From contig CM055315.2 of the NCBI GenBank assembly GCA_029255685.2, positions 77,343,681-77,407,680 of the forward strand: DNA of 64,000 bases, written 5' to 3'. Origin of the DNA: Silene conica. Lineage: Eukaryota > Streptophyta > Magnoliopsida > Caryophyllales > Caryophyllaceae. The position numbers and the translations under genes were made by a program. Of the stretch, positions 45,428 through 56,705 are shown one piece after another. The notes beneath the pieces were generated by a model. The model was given only the letters and a program-made list of their open reading frames with translations, did not search any database and had not been told where the DNA came from. The first letter of the stretch is position 1, and the number at the start of each line of letters is the position of its first letter.

Positions 45428-46796
45428 ATATTTCTTACAGATACCTTTGTTAGTGAAAAAGAAATTGCACATGACCTGTTAAAGAGAACCGGTTGATAAC
45501 TAAAATTGTTTATGATGTTTAGGAAAGAGCACACAGCAGATGTATATTTCTTGCAGATACGCTTATTAGTGAAAATGAGGTGGCGAGTTGCTTGAACCAA
45601 ATCATAAGTTGGCTTATTATTGCTGTGACCTTCATCTCGTGGCTACTTCTCACTGGGTTGGCTTCAACAAAGGTACTCGTCATCATAGCATCACCAGTGT
45701 TGGCGGCTACTTTTATATTCGGGGACACGGCTAAAAGTTTGTTTCAAGGCCTCATCTATGTATTTGTTGTTCACCCCTATGACGTTGGCGACCTATGTAT
45801 CATTGATGAAAAACTGGTAAGTTATGTTTATTTTACTTTTCGCATTATTGAAAATTAGATCCTACCTAGTACCTACTGTCAGTTGGTATTCGTCCTCTGA
45901 CATAGTTTCGACTTTGTTGTTATGCTGTCGAAAATCGTTTTCATTTTGATGTTACACTCTACTTGAGCCAAAATACACTATCCAAGTCCCGGTATATTAT
46001 GGAACAATCTAACATGATTCATTAAATTCGTGCCCCTCCTTTAGGGTTGATGGCCTTGAGAATTTAGGGTAACATTGTTTCTCTTCACAACATGATCGTT
46101 TTTATTATTGTGATTTTCCCGTGATTTGTGTAGCTGGAAGTTAAGAGAATTGGTATTTGGAGCACCACTTTTTCAAAGGTTCGCACTCTCGGTAAACAAC
46201 ATCAAGTTATATATCCAAATTCGGTGTTAGCCCAAAAGAATGTTATCAACCACAAGACTGATTTTGATTGGGATGATAACATTGAATTCTTAAGTTCGCC
46301 AGAAGCCAACATAACCGAGCCTTTGAAACAAGAAATCGAAAGGCGAGCCTTTTGTTGTTATCACCGATTGCTTCTCGATTCACAATTAACTGAGTGATCA
46401 TTCTTTTATCCACTACTCCTATTGTTTTTGTTTTATAGGTATCTTGATGACAAGAAAGACATGTTCACTCCAAAATTTGGTAGTGTGGAGATTCTAGAAA
46501 TGGGAGATAAAGCCAAAATTGTTGTTCATGTCAAACATAAGTTGAAAACAACTGAAGGTTGGACGTACTTTGAATGCCTGAAAGCCAAGGAGAAACGAAG
46601 ATTTGAGTTAGCTATACAAGTACAGAAACTTCTGAAACAAGTAGAATCCAAGGCCAAGACTTCGGGTTTGCATTCTGTTTAAGCTTGTATATACTGAAAT
46701 AAATATTCTGTTGGACTATTTCTTTAAGTGTGTTAATGTAATGTCATTTCAGAGATGGAAGAATTAAAACCAGCGGATGACGGAAAAATAACATAA

Positions 46797-48015
46797 GACA
46801 CCGCAGCAGTTGCCGGACATAGCTAAAATGGTTGGGTAAGTGAAGTACTTGGTCTAAGAATGTTTTATGTGGATTTACGTAAATTTTTCTCGCAGTGAAA
46901 TTGAATTGTTGTTGAAAGGTATTTTTTTGGATTTCATGATTTATAATATGGGCTGGGTTTCTTTGGGGTCGTTGGTTACCCATTAAAAAACGTACGAATT
47001 TAAATTTACGTGAATTGTAAAATCGATCTTTTGTTTGGTTACGCCAATTCACGTGGATTTGAAGTTCCCATGAATTGCAATTCCCCCATAATGGAGGAAA
47101 TGGTCCACCCTAGGTAAGTGGAAATGCCTACATAAATTGCACTTCCTACATGGCAACCAAACAATATTTTCTAATTCACATGAATTCTAAAATCTTGTGT
47201 TTTACGACTTTCTAGGCAATACGAATTTGTAGATTCGATTATAATAATATTTATTTATGCGCCAATTAATTACAGTATGTTAAGCTCAAAATTAAATGAT
47301 CCACTGAGCTGTATTTCTATATCATATGGGCTTATTTATGTTTGTATTTTACATGTGTAGGTTATCCCAACATCCCGAATCAAACCCGCCTCCTTCTTCT
47401 GCCAGCCCTGTTTTAACTTGAGCAACCCTATCGATGTTCAGCTGCACAAACCCATGACAGTGGAGAGTCTGAAGAAGAGACGATCAACGAACAAAAATTT
47501 CTATGGTAGAAGGGTATCTACAGTTGTGTGTCGCGTAATTTTCGGTGCTTATATGTAGCCGTGGTTATCTCGCGGAACGTCTGATTTATTAAAAAAAAAA
47601 TTCCGGAAAATTCTTGTCTTACGTTCTAATATGCTATTAATTCTCCTATGCCAAATTAACACTGGGTGACACACTCCAGTACACTAACTATTTAAAATAC
47701 TTAATATTTTCTCGGTAATAATTCAATCTTCGTGACATTGTCATTAATGCAGGACATCGTGTGAACGACCGGAACGCAGTGGACGAGAAATGAGTTTATA
47801 ATTCCGCCATTTAAGCAATTGCACATGCGATTTCTTTGTATGCATCCTGTTAATCCTTTTTTTTATCAGTTTTTTTCTACAGAATCCAGTTGACTTTTAT
47901 ATGAATCTCAAAGTCTTATGTTTATTGGGTGATGTGCGCAATTTTTTCATGTTTTAAATTCAGAGGCTGCTCCAGTAATCAAGTCGGTCTTCCTTTTATA
48001 TACTACTCGTATCAC
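46797..48015. other. Intergenic DNA between MSL-B and MSL-C
   Basis: 46797-46920 is the MSL 3' flank shared with MSL-A. 46955-47200 looks like a MITE with GGTTACCC and GGCAACCAAAC ends and several ATTCACATGAATT palindromes, without a clear target duplication. Nothing is recognised from 47200 to 48015. Confidence 0.35.
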
Positions 48016-48183
48016 CTATGTTGCTCGGACTTGGTTAGAAGTACCCGACACGAGTGCTTATCCAAGTCACGGATTCGGCTTTTATTGGAAAGAAATCACG
48101 TTTTTTTGTCTAAAATGAAATCCATTTCGACCGTCTAGTGTCCTATACGGTATGTGAGGTAATATTGAAGGATCCGAGCATAG
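48016..48183. mobile_element. MITE of the CTATGTT...AACATAG family
   Basis: CTATGTTGCTCGGACTTGG at the left and GGATCCGAGCATAG at the right are inverted ends. Similar elements are widespread in eudicots. A more decayed copy is at 24837. Confidence 0.6.
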
Positions 48184-48561
48184 ACTACTAGTACTAGTCT
48201 ACTATCAATATCAAATTCCAGTCTTTTTGTATAGGTAGAGTACAACCTATCTAGCTCACACTAAGATGCTACTCCGTATTATAAAGTCTGATCACGTGCC
48301 AAGTGGGAACTTGGAAGAGAAGGTCTTATATTAGTCTTGCTTAAAACCGTCTTAACTTAAGATCTCTCACAATCTACTTTTTTATTTTAATCGGGTGCGA
48401 GAGCCGTTTTAACAAGAAATTGTGCCCTAAGGAAGAGTAACTGCATTTAATTGTGTTATATTTATAAATGGTTTTCGATGTTTGACCCGTTGCCAATTTC
48501 TTTGATAAACTTGGTCTTCGACATCATACCACTGGATTGTAAGCTTTAGGCCTTTCAACAT

Positions 48562-51500
48562 ATGGCCAACTTACAAACTGTAGAAACAGAGGTGGAGGTC
48601 GATGACATTTTACCGGAAAATAAACCCGAAATCCCACCTTCACAAAATACAGTTAAAAATTCTGTTACTGTAAGAGTTGAAAACCCGGTTTCTGGTACTG
48701 AAGAGCCTAAAATCATTCCATCCCTGCAGGCTAAATGCCGCTCATTTTTAACACGCTATGTCTCGATCTCCAAGCTCTTTTGTTATTTTTTTCGTTGCTT
48801 GTTATACTTATGCTTAGCACCAGTGGTATATTCTTGTACTACTGTTGTTACTGTCGCGTTTCTGCCATTGTTTGTGGCCGCCTTTGTAGTCGTAAGATTG
48901 AACCAACTCTTCATCAAAGACAAAGACTTGAAGAAAAACTTTCTTCTTAAGTTCCTTTTAGGATGCTGTATATTTGTCGCTGTGATATTGCTTTTGCTTG
49001 AAATCGGAGTGTTTTATGTTGTAATTGCTAAGAATATTACGAGTTTAAAACTTGTAACAATAATAGGGTTGCCAATAGTTAACTGGATTAAGATAATCTG
49101 TACATTAATCGGAATATATCTTATGAGCCAAATCGTTAGCCTCTTGATAGTCTATGTGATTGGAAAAGTAAATGTCTGCGACGATGAAAGCAGTTTTATT
49201 CTCCTGGATGCAGCTTCTGAGATATTTGGTTGTCTTCTATTCTTGTGGGCTAATGTCGTAGTTATGAATAGCGTTCCAACTTTTAAGCGGAGCAAAATAC
49301 TCGGTATTTACATTCAAAAGTGGGTTGAAGTAGCCCTCTATATCCTCATAGGCTATAACTTGATTACATTGTTAACTCGAATGCTTGTGTGGTCGCTAGA
49401 AAAAGTTTTCGCAGAAAATTCACTGATTGGTAAAAAACTTACAAAAATGGTATCAGTCGTCTGCTGTGAAGACTTAAGAAAGGGTGCGTTTAAGAAAAAA
49501 TATGTTGTGTATGTTGCGATTGGTATAATGGGAAACATCATCACCATCCTGAGTTTGCTGATGCTACTGCTGATATGGGTGTTATATTTCGGCCACCATC
49601 TAGATAAAACATCCGAGAACAAGAGAATCTTAGAAATCGGTAAATGGACTTTGGTTAGTATCTTGATATGCTCCTTTCTTTGGTTGATCAAATCTTGCAT
49701 AGTGTTGTTTTGGGAGGCTCGTACTGTTTACGACAGATTACATTCTAAACTCTCGGATATTGGGAAACACTTGTATTTCCTTGTTTTGCTCAGCTACACC
49801 CACTTTCATAAGGTTATTGAAATGCCGCGGTATGATTTAGAGCACAGAATCCGCTGTGCCTTTTCTTGCCCCAAGAGAAAGGTGGATTGGGTCCATTTGG
49901 CTAGTAATTCAGACGGTGAGATATACTCATCTTTTGACAGGAAAATTGTCAGGGCTAAGTTAATAAACTATACTGGTAGAGAGGCATCCACATATCAAGT
50001 ACAACAGGCAGCTCAACAGTTTTTATCAGCTCAATATGCTTTGTCGAAAGAGAGTATTGCTGGTGACCTCCATCATTTACAAGGCGATTATCCTGGACAG
50101 AATGACGAGTAAGAAAATATCGTTTAGTAGATGATAAATTGATAATACTTATGTAATTTTGTTTTGCTGTCTTTTTGTAACATCTCATTCTTATATTTGT
50201 TGGGTGCAGGGGAATTGTAGAAAAATTGGAAGAGATTATTCGCGACGGTAGATCCTATTCGGCAGACGATTGGAAACTGCTTCTTGAACTTCTTCCTGAT
50301 GTGCATACCTCTGAAGATATAACTTTCCAGAAACTTAAAACATGGATGGTAGTTCGGCCCCTTTTTTTCGTACATTTTTTGTACTTCCTGCTTAAGACCT
50401 GAAACTATTTACACCAACTTTTTGCTTAAATGGGGTTGAAAAAGAAATTGCAGGAAATGGATCCATGTCTTTATGTTTTGGCAGCCTTTAGCCTTACTCT
50501 TGTGTTGGTAACAGATCCACTTGCATCGAGAAGTAGAATGTTTATTCAAATAGCTAGAGTCGGTAATCAAGCGTAAATTTTTGATGAACAGGAGAGGTCT
50601 CACAGCAGATGTAGGTTTCTTGCAAATACACTTATCAGTGAAAGGGAGGTGATGAAATGCCTGAACAATGTTATAAGTGGGTTAATATTTGGTGCAACTT
50701 TCATATTGTGGCTACTTCTTACTCGGCTGGCCTCAACAAATGTACTTGTCCTCATCGCATCACCACTATTAGCGGCCACATTTGTATTTGGAGACACCTG
50801 CAAAAGTTTGTTTCAAGGACTCATCTTTGTCTACGTCGTTCACCCCTTTGATGTTGGCGACCTTTGTGTCATTGACGACAAATTGGTTAGTTATGTACTT
50901 GGTTTATGTTACTTTTGCAGTAGTTTTGCTTCTGTTCCTTTCCGATGTAAGATTGCTTCATCTGGTAGGTTCCTTTATCACGGAATAAGGTTCATAGGTC
51001 TCACCATATCTTGGCTCATGATTGCGCTAACATCATATAACGAACCAGTACTAATTCAGTAATTCCTATTGTCATGTCCTTGTAATTTGTGTAGCTGGAG
51101 GTGAAAAGGATTGATGTCTGGACTACCACTTTCTCAAATGTTCGCAGTATCGGTAAGCAGCAGGAAATCATATATCCAAACGTGGATATAGCCGCGAAAA
51201 ATCTTATCAACCACAAGACGGAATTTGATTGGAATGATTACTTAGAATTCAGTCTAAATTCATCGGACAAGAAAACGACTAAGATTGTGAAAGAAGAAAT
51301 CGAAATGTGAGTTCAATTATTGTTGTTATTAGTTTTCCTTCTTCCTTGGCCTACTTCAATGCGATCAATCATTTAGATAATGTTTGTTTCTTCAGGTATC
51401 TTAATACCGAAAAAGAAAGATTCACCCCAAATTTTCATAGCGTGGAGTTCCTAGAAATCGGAGATAACGACAAGGTTGCTGTCCATTTGAGACATAATGT

Positions 51501-51633
51501 ACAGACTGAAGGTTGGACTTACTTTGAATGCCTGAAGAAGAAAGAGAAGCGGAGATTTGAGTTTGCGTTCTATGTACGAAATCTCCTAAGTCGACAAAAG
51601 CCTAAAACAGAAACTACAGGTTTGCATTTTTAG
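48562..51633 (+). CDS. MSL-C, MscS-like mechanosensitive channel, apparently intact
   Basis: Exons 48562-50108, 50210-50348, 50592-50885, 51095-51306, 51396-51633; all GT-AG, 809 aa. The order of segments is as in MSL-A: soluble N-terminus of about 65 residues, a run of hydrophobic segments, the VYDRLHSKLSDIGKHLYF block that matches the region after TM4 of MSL10, the pore exon with TFVFGDTCKSLFQ and HPFDVGD, and the beta domain with VEFLEIGDNDKVAV and FECLKKKEKRRFEFA. Exon 2 is one codon shorter than in the paralogues. A donor at 51619/51620 and an acceptor before 51710 would add a short sixth exon ending at 51732. It is the more diverged member of the array and, with MSL-A, one of two copies without a disruption. 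The ATG at 48562 is the first in frame. Confidence 0.9.
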
Positions 51634-51869
51634 TTGAACTCAGACGTGTAAAAATTTTCTTTCCAAAAGTACGTAGTACTGACTGTTGCGCATCACCTTG
51701 TCATTGCAGTGATAGCAGCCACTGATCAATAAGTGAGGAAAGATGACTGAAAATGGCATGATCGAAGCGATAGGCAAATACTTGAACGGGTTAGATTTAG
51801 AATTTTCTTATTAAGATGGATTAGCTCATCTTCACCTTGTGCCTTTAATTTGGGTAAGAGGGTTCATTA

Positions 51870-52025
51870 GATAGAAGTAGCATTTCCTGCAACAAAATAG
51901 TCATAGTTCATTCAGTTTATCTTGATTCTCATTTCAGTGGTAATTAAGTCAGAGGGTATTTGAACCTAGGTAATGACTTATGAGTACCACGACTCACGAC
52001 TTTACCAATTAAGCTAGCCGATATT
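51870..52025 (-). repeat. tRNA-derived SINE, minus strand
   Basis: On the minus strand TAGCTTAATTGGTAAAGTCG is an A-box-like start and GGTTCAAATACCC a B box, about 35 bases apart, as in plant SINE heads. The 3' limit near 51870 is a guess. It lies between MSL-C and the tandem repeat. Confidence 0.55.
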
Positions 52026-52109
52026 ACAAAGAGGGTTAACTAATTCATAATAGCATCCATGAATATTGCCACTTGCACGTTGTGAGAGAGACAATTATAC
52101 GTTTTCAGC

Positions 52110-54345
52110 TTGTAATGGATAGTGTCCGTTTTCAATGAGAATTTGTGTTATTCATTTTTCATGAGTACTCGAGGTTGGACTAATGTTGGGTTATAGCATA
52201 CCGACATCCCTAAATGTCTTATGTTACTCAAATTTTGTGTGGCCACTTTTATCTGACTTGAAAAAGCTCTTATGCAATTTACGGAAAATTTTGTTCTGGG
52301 TCGCTAAAATCTAGAAAACTGTGTATTTATACTTTTCAATTTTAGCCGTTCGGGAGGTCGTCCCGGACCACGTTTGTTTTTCTCCCGGTTTTTCAACCGC
52401 TAGTGTGAGGTCATTCCGGAAGTTAACCAATTCGATTTCAGACAAAAATAACGAGTATTAATTCATTTATCATAATTATCAGAGGTTTGACTAATGAAGC
52501 TTTATCGCATACCAGAACTCAAATGTTTTTTGTTGCTTCTCAAATTTTGTACGGCTGTTTTATCTGATCCAAGAAACTTTTTGTGTGATTTACGAAGAAT
52601 TTTGTTCCCGGTCAGTGGAATCCCGAAATCCGTATATTATACACTTTAATTTTAACCTGATTTTTTTGCCACATTTCTGGGATCATTTAAGGAGTTAACG
52701 TGTTCGATTTCATGCCAAAATATATAGCGAGTATTAATCAATTCTTCATCATTATCAGAGATTCGGGTAAGTTGGTTAATCACATACCGAAACCCCCAAA
52801 TGTCTTATGGTGCTCCCCCTGGCCGCTTTATCTGACCCGAGAAAACTTTTGTGTGATTTACGGAGAATTTTGTTTCGGGTAACTGAAATCCCGAAAATCA
52901 TATATCATATACACTTCAATTTTAGCCATTCGGAAGGCCATACTGGTCCACATTTCTTTTTCTCCCGATTTTTGTACCACATGGCCTGGATCATTTAAGG
53001 AGTTAACTTGTTCGATTTCAGGCCAAAATAACGAGTATTAATCCATTTTTCACGATTATTGGAGGTTCAACTAAAGTAGGTTTATCACATTCCGCAACCC
53101 CCAAATGCTCTTTATTCCTCAAATTTTGTTTTGCCGCTTTAACTAATCCGGGAAACCTTTTTGTGTGATTTACGGGGAATCTTGTTCCGGGTCATTGGAA
53201 ATTTGGAATCACGAAAACCATGTATTAAACACTTCAATTTTAGCCGTTCGGGAGGCCATACCAGATCACGGTTTTTTTTCTCCCTTTTTTCTACCACGTG
53301 GTCGAGGTCAGCTCAGGAGTTAACCTATTCAATTTCAGGCCAAAATAACGTGTATTATCCATTTTTCACGATTATCGGAGGTTCTATTAAAGCTAGTTTA
53401 TTACATACCAAAATTTCAAAATGTCCTACGTTGCTGTTCAATTTTTTTTTTCTGGCTGCATTATCTGATCCGAGAAACCTTATGAATGATTTTCGAAGAA
53501 TTTTGTTCCGGGTCACTGAAATCTTGAAAACCTCGAAAATGGTGTATTATACACTTCAATTTTAGCCGTTTGAGAGGCTGTACTAGGCCACGTTTTTTTC
53601 CTACCCGTTTTTCTACCACATGGCCAAGGTCATTTCAGAATTTAAACTGTTCAATTTCAGGTCAAAATAACGAGTATTTATCCATTTTTCACGATTATTG
53701 AAGGTTCGACTAAAGCTCTGTTCACATATTGAAACCCCCAAATGTCATTTGTTGCTCCTCAAACTTTGTTTTGTCGCTTTATCTTATCCGTGAAACCTTT
53801 TGTATGATTTACATAGACTTTTGTTTCAGGTCACTAGAATCACGAAAATCGTGTATTACACTTCTATTTTAGCCGTTCGAGAGGCCATATACGCCCACAT
53901 TTATTTTCCCCCCGTTTATCAACCACTAGTCCGAGGTCATTTCATGAGTTAACCCGTTTGGTTTCAGGTCAAAAACAACGAGTATTAATCCATTTATCAC
54001 GATTATCGAAAGTTCGACAAAAGCTAGTTTATCACTTACCGACAACCGTACATGATCTCTGTTGCTACTCAAATTTTGTCTGGCCACTTTATTTGATCCG
54101 AGTAACCTTTGTATGATTTAAGGAGAATTTTGTTTTAGGTCAGTGGATTCCTGAAAACCGTGTATTATATATACACTAAAATTGTAGTTGTGCCGACCAC
54201 GTTTCTTTTTCTCCCCGTATTTTTACCACATGACCGAGGTCATTTCAGGAGTTAACCTGTTTGATTTTAGGACAAAATAGCGAGTATTAATCTATTTTTC
54301 ACGATTATCGAAAGTTCGACTAAAGCTGGTTTATCACATACCAAA
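52110..54345. repeat. Tandem array of a ~310-bp unit, about 7 copies
   Basis: The phrase ACACTTCAATTTTAGCC (with variants) recurs near 52331, 52642, 52912, 53230, 53552, 53860 and 54173, giving steps of 270-322 bp. Each unit also contains GTGATTTACGGAGAATTTTG, TACCACATGGCCGAGGTCAT, GAGTTAACCTGTTCGATTTC and AACGAGTATTAATCC. Copies differ by many substitutions and small gaps. Part of the unit resembles the 3' flank of the MSL genes. Short open frames inside it are not conserved between units. Confidence 0.85.
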
Positions 54346-55022
54346 ATGTTTGTCCTATTCCTATATACCTATATGAGATGATATTTAACCCGTTTTAACA
54401 TCAAGACGGATATCTCCGTCTTAACACTACTCATAATTCACAACTCGCAAGTCATACTCATCTAGCTAGTCATCTGGTCGTTGCGTCGTGGGTTGACATT
54501 GCCAGTCATAATCACTCTTTAACTGTACATGCTACATAGCAGGTTATGTATGACTGTACTAGTATATAATACAGAGTATTGATTATCCTAAGCATGTTCT
54601 CCGTATGAATATTGAATATGAATCACATGGGCCGACCGGTGTTCCCGCACAGCACCTTAAAGGGCACATCCATTATTTTTCTAAATACACGGTTTTTTTC
54701 TACGTGGTGCATTTGTACTTTTCCGATCCTACCAGTCCATGTTCGATCCAAACTAGGATCCCGATTTGACTGTGGATAAACAACTCCAGTTGGCATTCAT
54801 GTTCTGCGTGTTATGTTTTCTGTACCATTAAAAAACTACAGTTTAAAGCTTATTTTATTATGATGATTCAAATCATTCAATGGTATATGAACTTATTAAT
54901 GGATATGAAGTGGAGCTCAAATTCCTCTTTTTTTCATCTTTTGTTCTGGTTTTTTCCCTCAAATCTTCAATACATGTTCAATGTCACATACCCACAATCG
55001 TAAGCTCAAGGCTTCTAAAACC
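54346..55022 (+). promoter_or_regulatory. Upstream region of MSL-D
   Basis: CCAGTCATAATCACTCTTTAACTG (about 54500) resembles the MSL-A upstream block, and AGGCTTCT just before the ATG matches MSL-A. No firm TATA box could be assigned. Confidence 0.35.
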
Positions 55023-56212
55023 ATGGCGAGTAGCATAATGTCCAGGGAAAGTAAAGCGGAGATTGAATCCGTTTCTCCAGAAATCCAACCAGATATCTTA
55101 CCTCCACAAAATACAGATACACATTCTGTTAATGTAGAAGTCGAAAACCCGGTTCCAGATCGTGAACAGCCAACTAAACGTCCTTCCATTCAGAATAAAC
55201 GTGACTCATTTATAACATGCTACATGCCGATACCTAAGCCGCTTTATTATGTAATGCTATGTTTACTCAGTGTATGCTTTGCTCCAGTCGCGTATGCTCT
55301 TATTACAGTTTTTACTGCAGCCATTCTGCCCGTATTATTAGTCACATTTATAGTTCTACGATTGTTTCAATTCGTTGTCGTTGGTGAATGCTACGAAAAA
55401 CACGTTTTAGTTAAGGTTCTTTTGCGGTATTGGATATCTGTTGTTCTGATGTTGCTTCTGGTCGAAGTAGGACTATTTTATCCGATTGCTAAGAATGTTT
55501 CGGGATTAAAGCTTGTAATGATCATTGGATTGTCGATAGACAAGTGGATTAAGGTAATATGTATATTAATCGGAATCTACCTATTAAGCCAATTCCTTTG
55601 GTACGTCTTAAGTTTAATACTAACGGAAGTATTTTCAGAAGTCGATGAAACCAGGATTTTCATTATCTTAGAGTCGAGTTCTGAGATCATTGATTGTCTC
55701 TTATTATTATGGGCAGAGGTTGTGGTGACGAGCAGCGTCCCTACGTTTGAGCAGAGCAAAATATTTGGAATTTACACCCGGAATTGGATTAAGGTATCAC
55801 TTTTTCTCCTCATAGGCCATAACATCATTAAATTGTTAGCTAATATACTCGTGTGGTCGCTGCCAAAAATTGGAGATTATCTAAAGGTTGGTGAACACAT
55901 TGACTCTGAATTATCGGAACTTTGTTGTGCTTGTGCTTGCGTAAGTAAGGATGACTTTAGCAAAAAAAATATCGGGTATGTTGCCATTGGTATCAAGAGG
56001 AGCATCATCTTCATTCTAAGCATGGCGATGCTTCTAATTACATGGGTGTCGTATTTCAGCAACCGTCTAGACACAACACCCCGGAACAAGAGGATCTTAG
56101 AAATCGGTACTTGGACTTTTATTAGTCTTTTAATATGCTCTTTTCTTTGGTTGTTCAAATCCTGCATACTCATGTATTGGGAAGCTCATACCGTGTATGA
56201 CAGATTACATTC

Positions 56213-56563
56213 TGTTGAACAACACACCAGCTCCACCTCATTTATGTGGTACCACCAGACCACGTGCTGAGCAATTAGACAGAAGAAAACAGCCTGGCAT
56301 TTTTTCCAATATGGCTCCTGATCCAATGTCCTCAAATGACTGACAACCCATAATTCTAAGCCCATTTTATGCTCCTAGGTTTTACATCATTCACTCCATG
56401 TAATCGTATATATATAGAGGCATATAATGTACAGCAGCCAATTCATACAATCAATACAACAGTAACATTCAAAACCAAAACTTTATTTCTTATTTACTCT
56501 GCTTGTTTTATCATTCATTCATTTTGTCATCATCAATATGGAGAAATTCAACAGAATTTCACA
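56213..56563 (+). repeat. 5' LTR of Copia-D
   Basis: Begins TGTTGAACAACACACC, ends AGAATTTCACA. Contains a TATA-like CGTATATATATAG near 56406 that would drive the element. Confidence 0.93.
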
Positions 56564-56705
56564 TGGTATCAGAGCGGGTTAATCCCTGTCTCTTCATCAA
56601 CTGCTGCAAGGTTCAATCTTTTTTTCTTCATTGTTACTTTCACTTGTTCTTTGTACTTCCTGGTCTTAACATTCAGAAAGTTTTCATTTTTATTCATTTT
56701 CTATC

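Larger units (their letters stand above)
36629..46682 (+). pseudogene. MSL-B, MscS-like channel gene broken by a copia element
   Basis: Same layout as MSL-A. Exon 1 is in two parts, 36629-37369 and 42303-43156, split by a 4.9-kb retrotransposon. The others are 43265-43406, 45523-45816, 46134-46342 and 46439-46682. Apart from the insertion no stop or frameshift is seen (827 codons excluding the element). The LTR starts with TGA, so the reading frame stops at once after codon 247 and the pore and C-terminal domains are lost. Intron 4 begins with GC instead of GT (GAAAG|GCGAG). Intron 2 is about 2.1 kb and holds a SINE-like head, a hAT MITE and a Stowaway remnant. A sixth exon 46753-46796 is possible. 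The ATG at 36629 was chosen by comparison with MSL-C (MAN...); an in-frame non-ATG-supported extension upstream is ignored. It is very probably a null allele in this genome. Confidence 0.88.

Noticed and set aside
52700-53565. Open frames of 60-134 codons in the 310-bp array
   Set aside because: They are not kept from one repeat unit to the next and contain no domain.
54981-55022. Earlier in-frame ATG for MSL-D
   Set aside because: The 14 extra residues have no counterpart in the paralogues, and the matching stretch in MSL-A is leader sequence.
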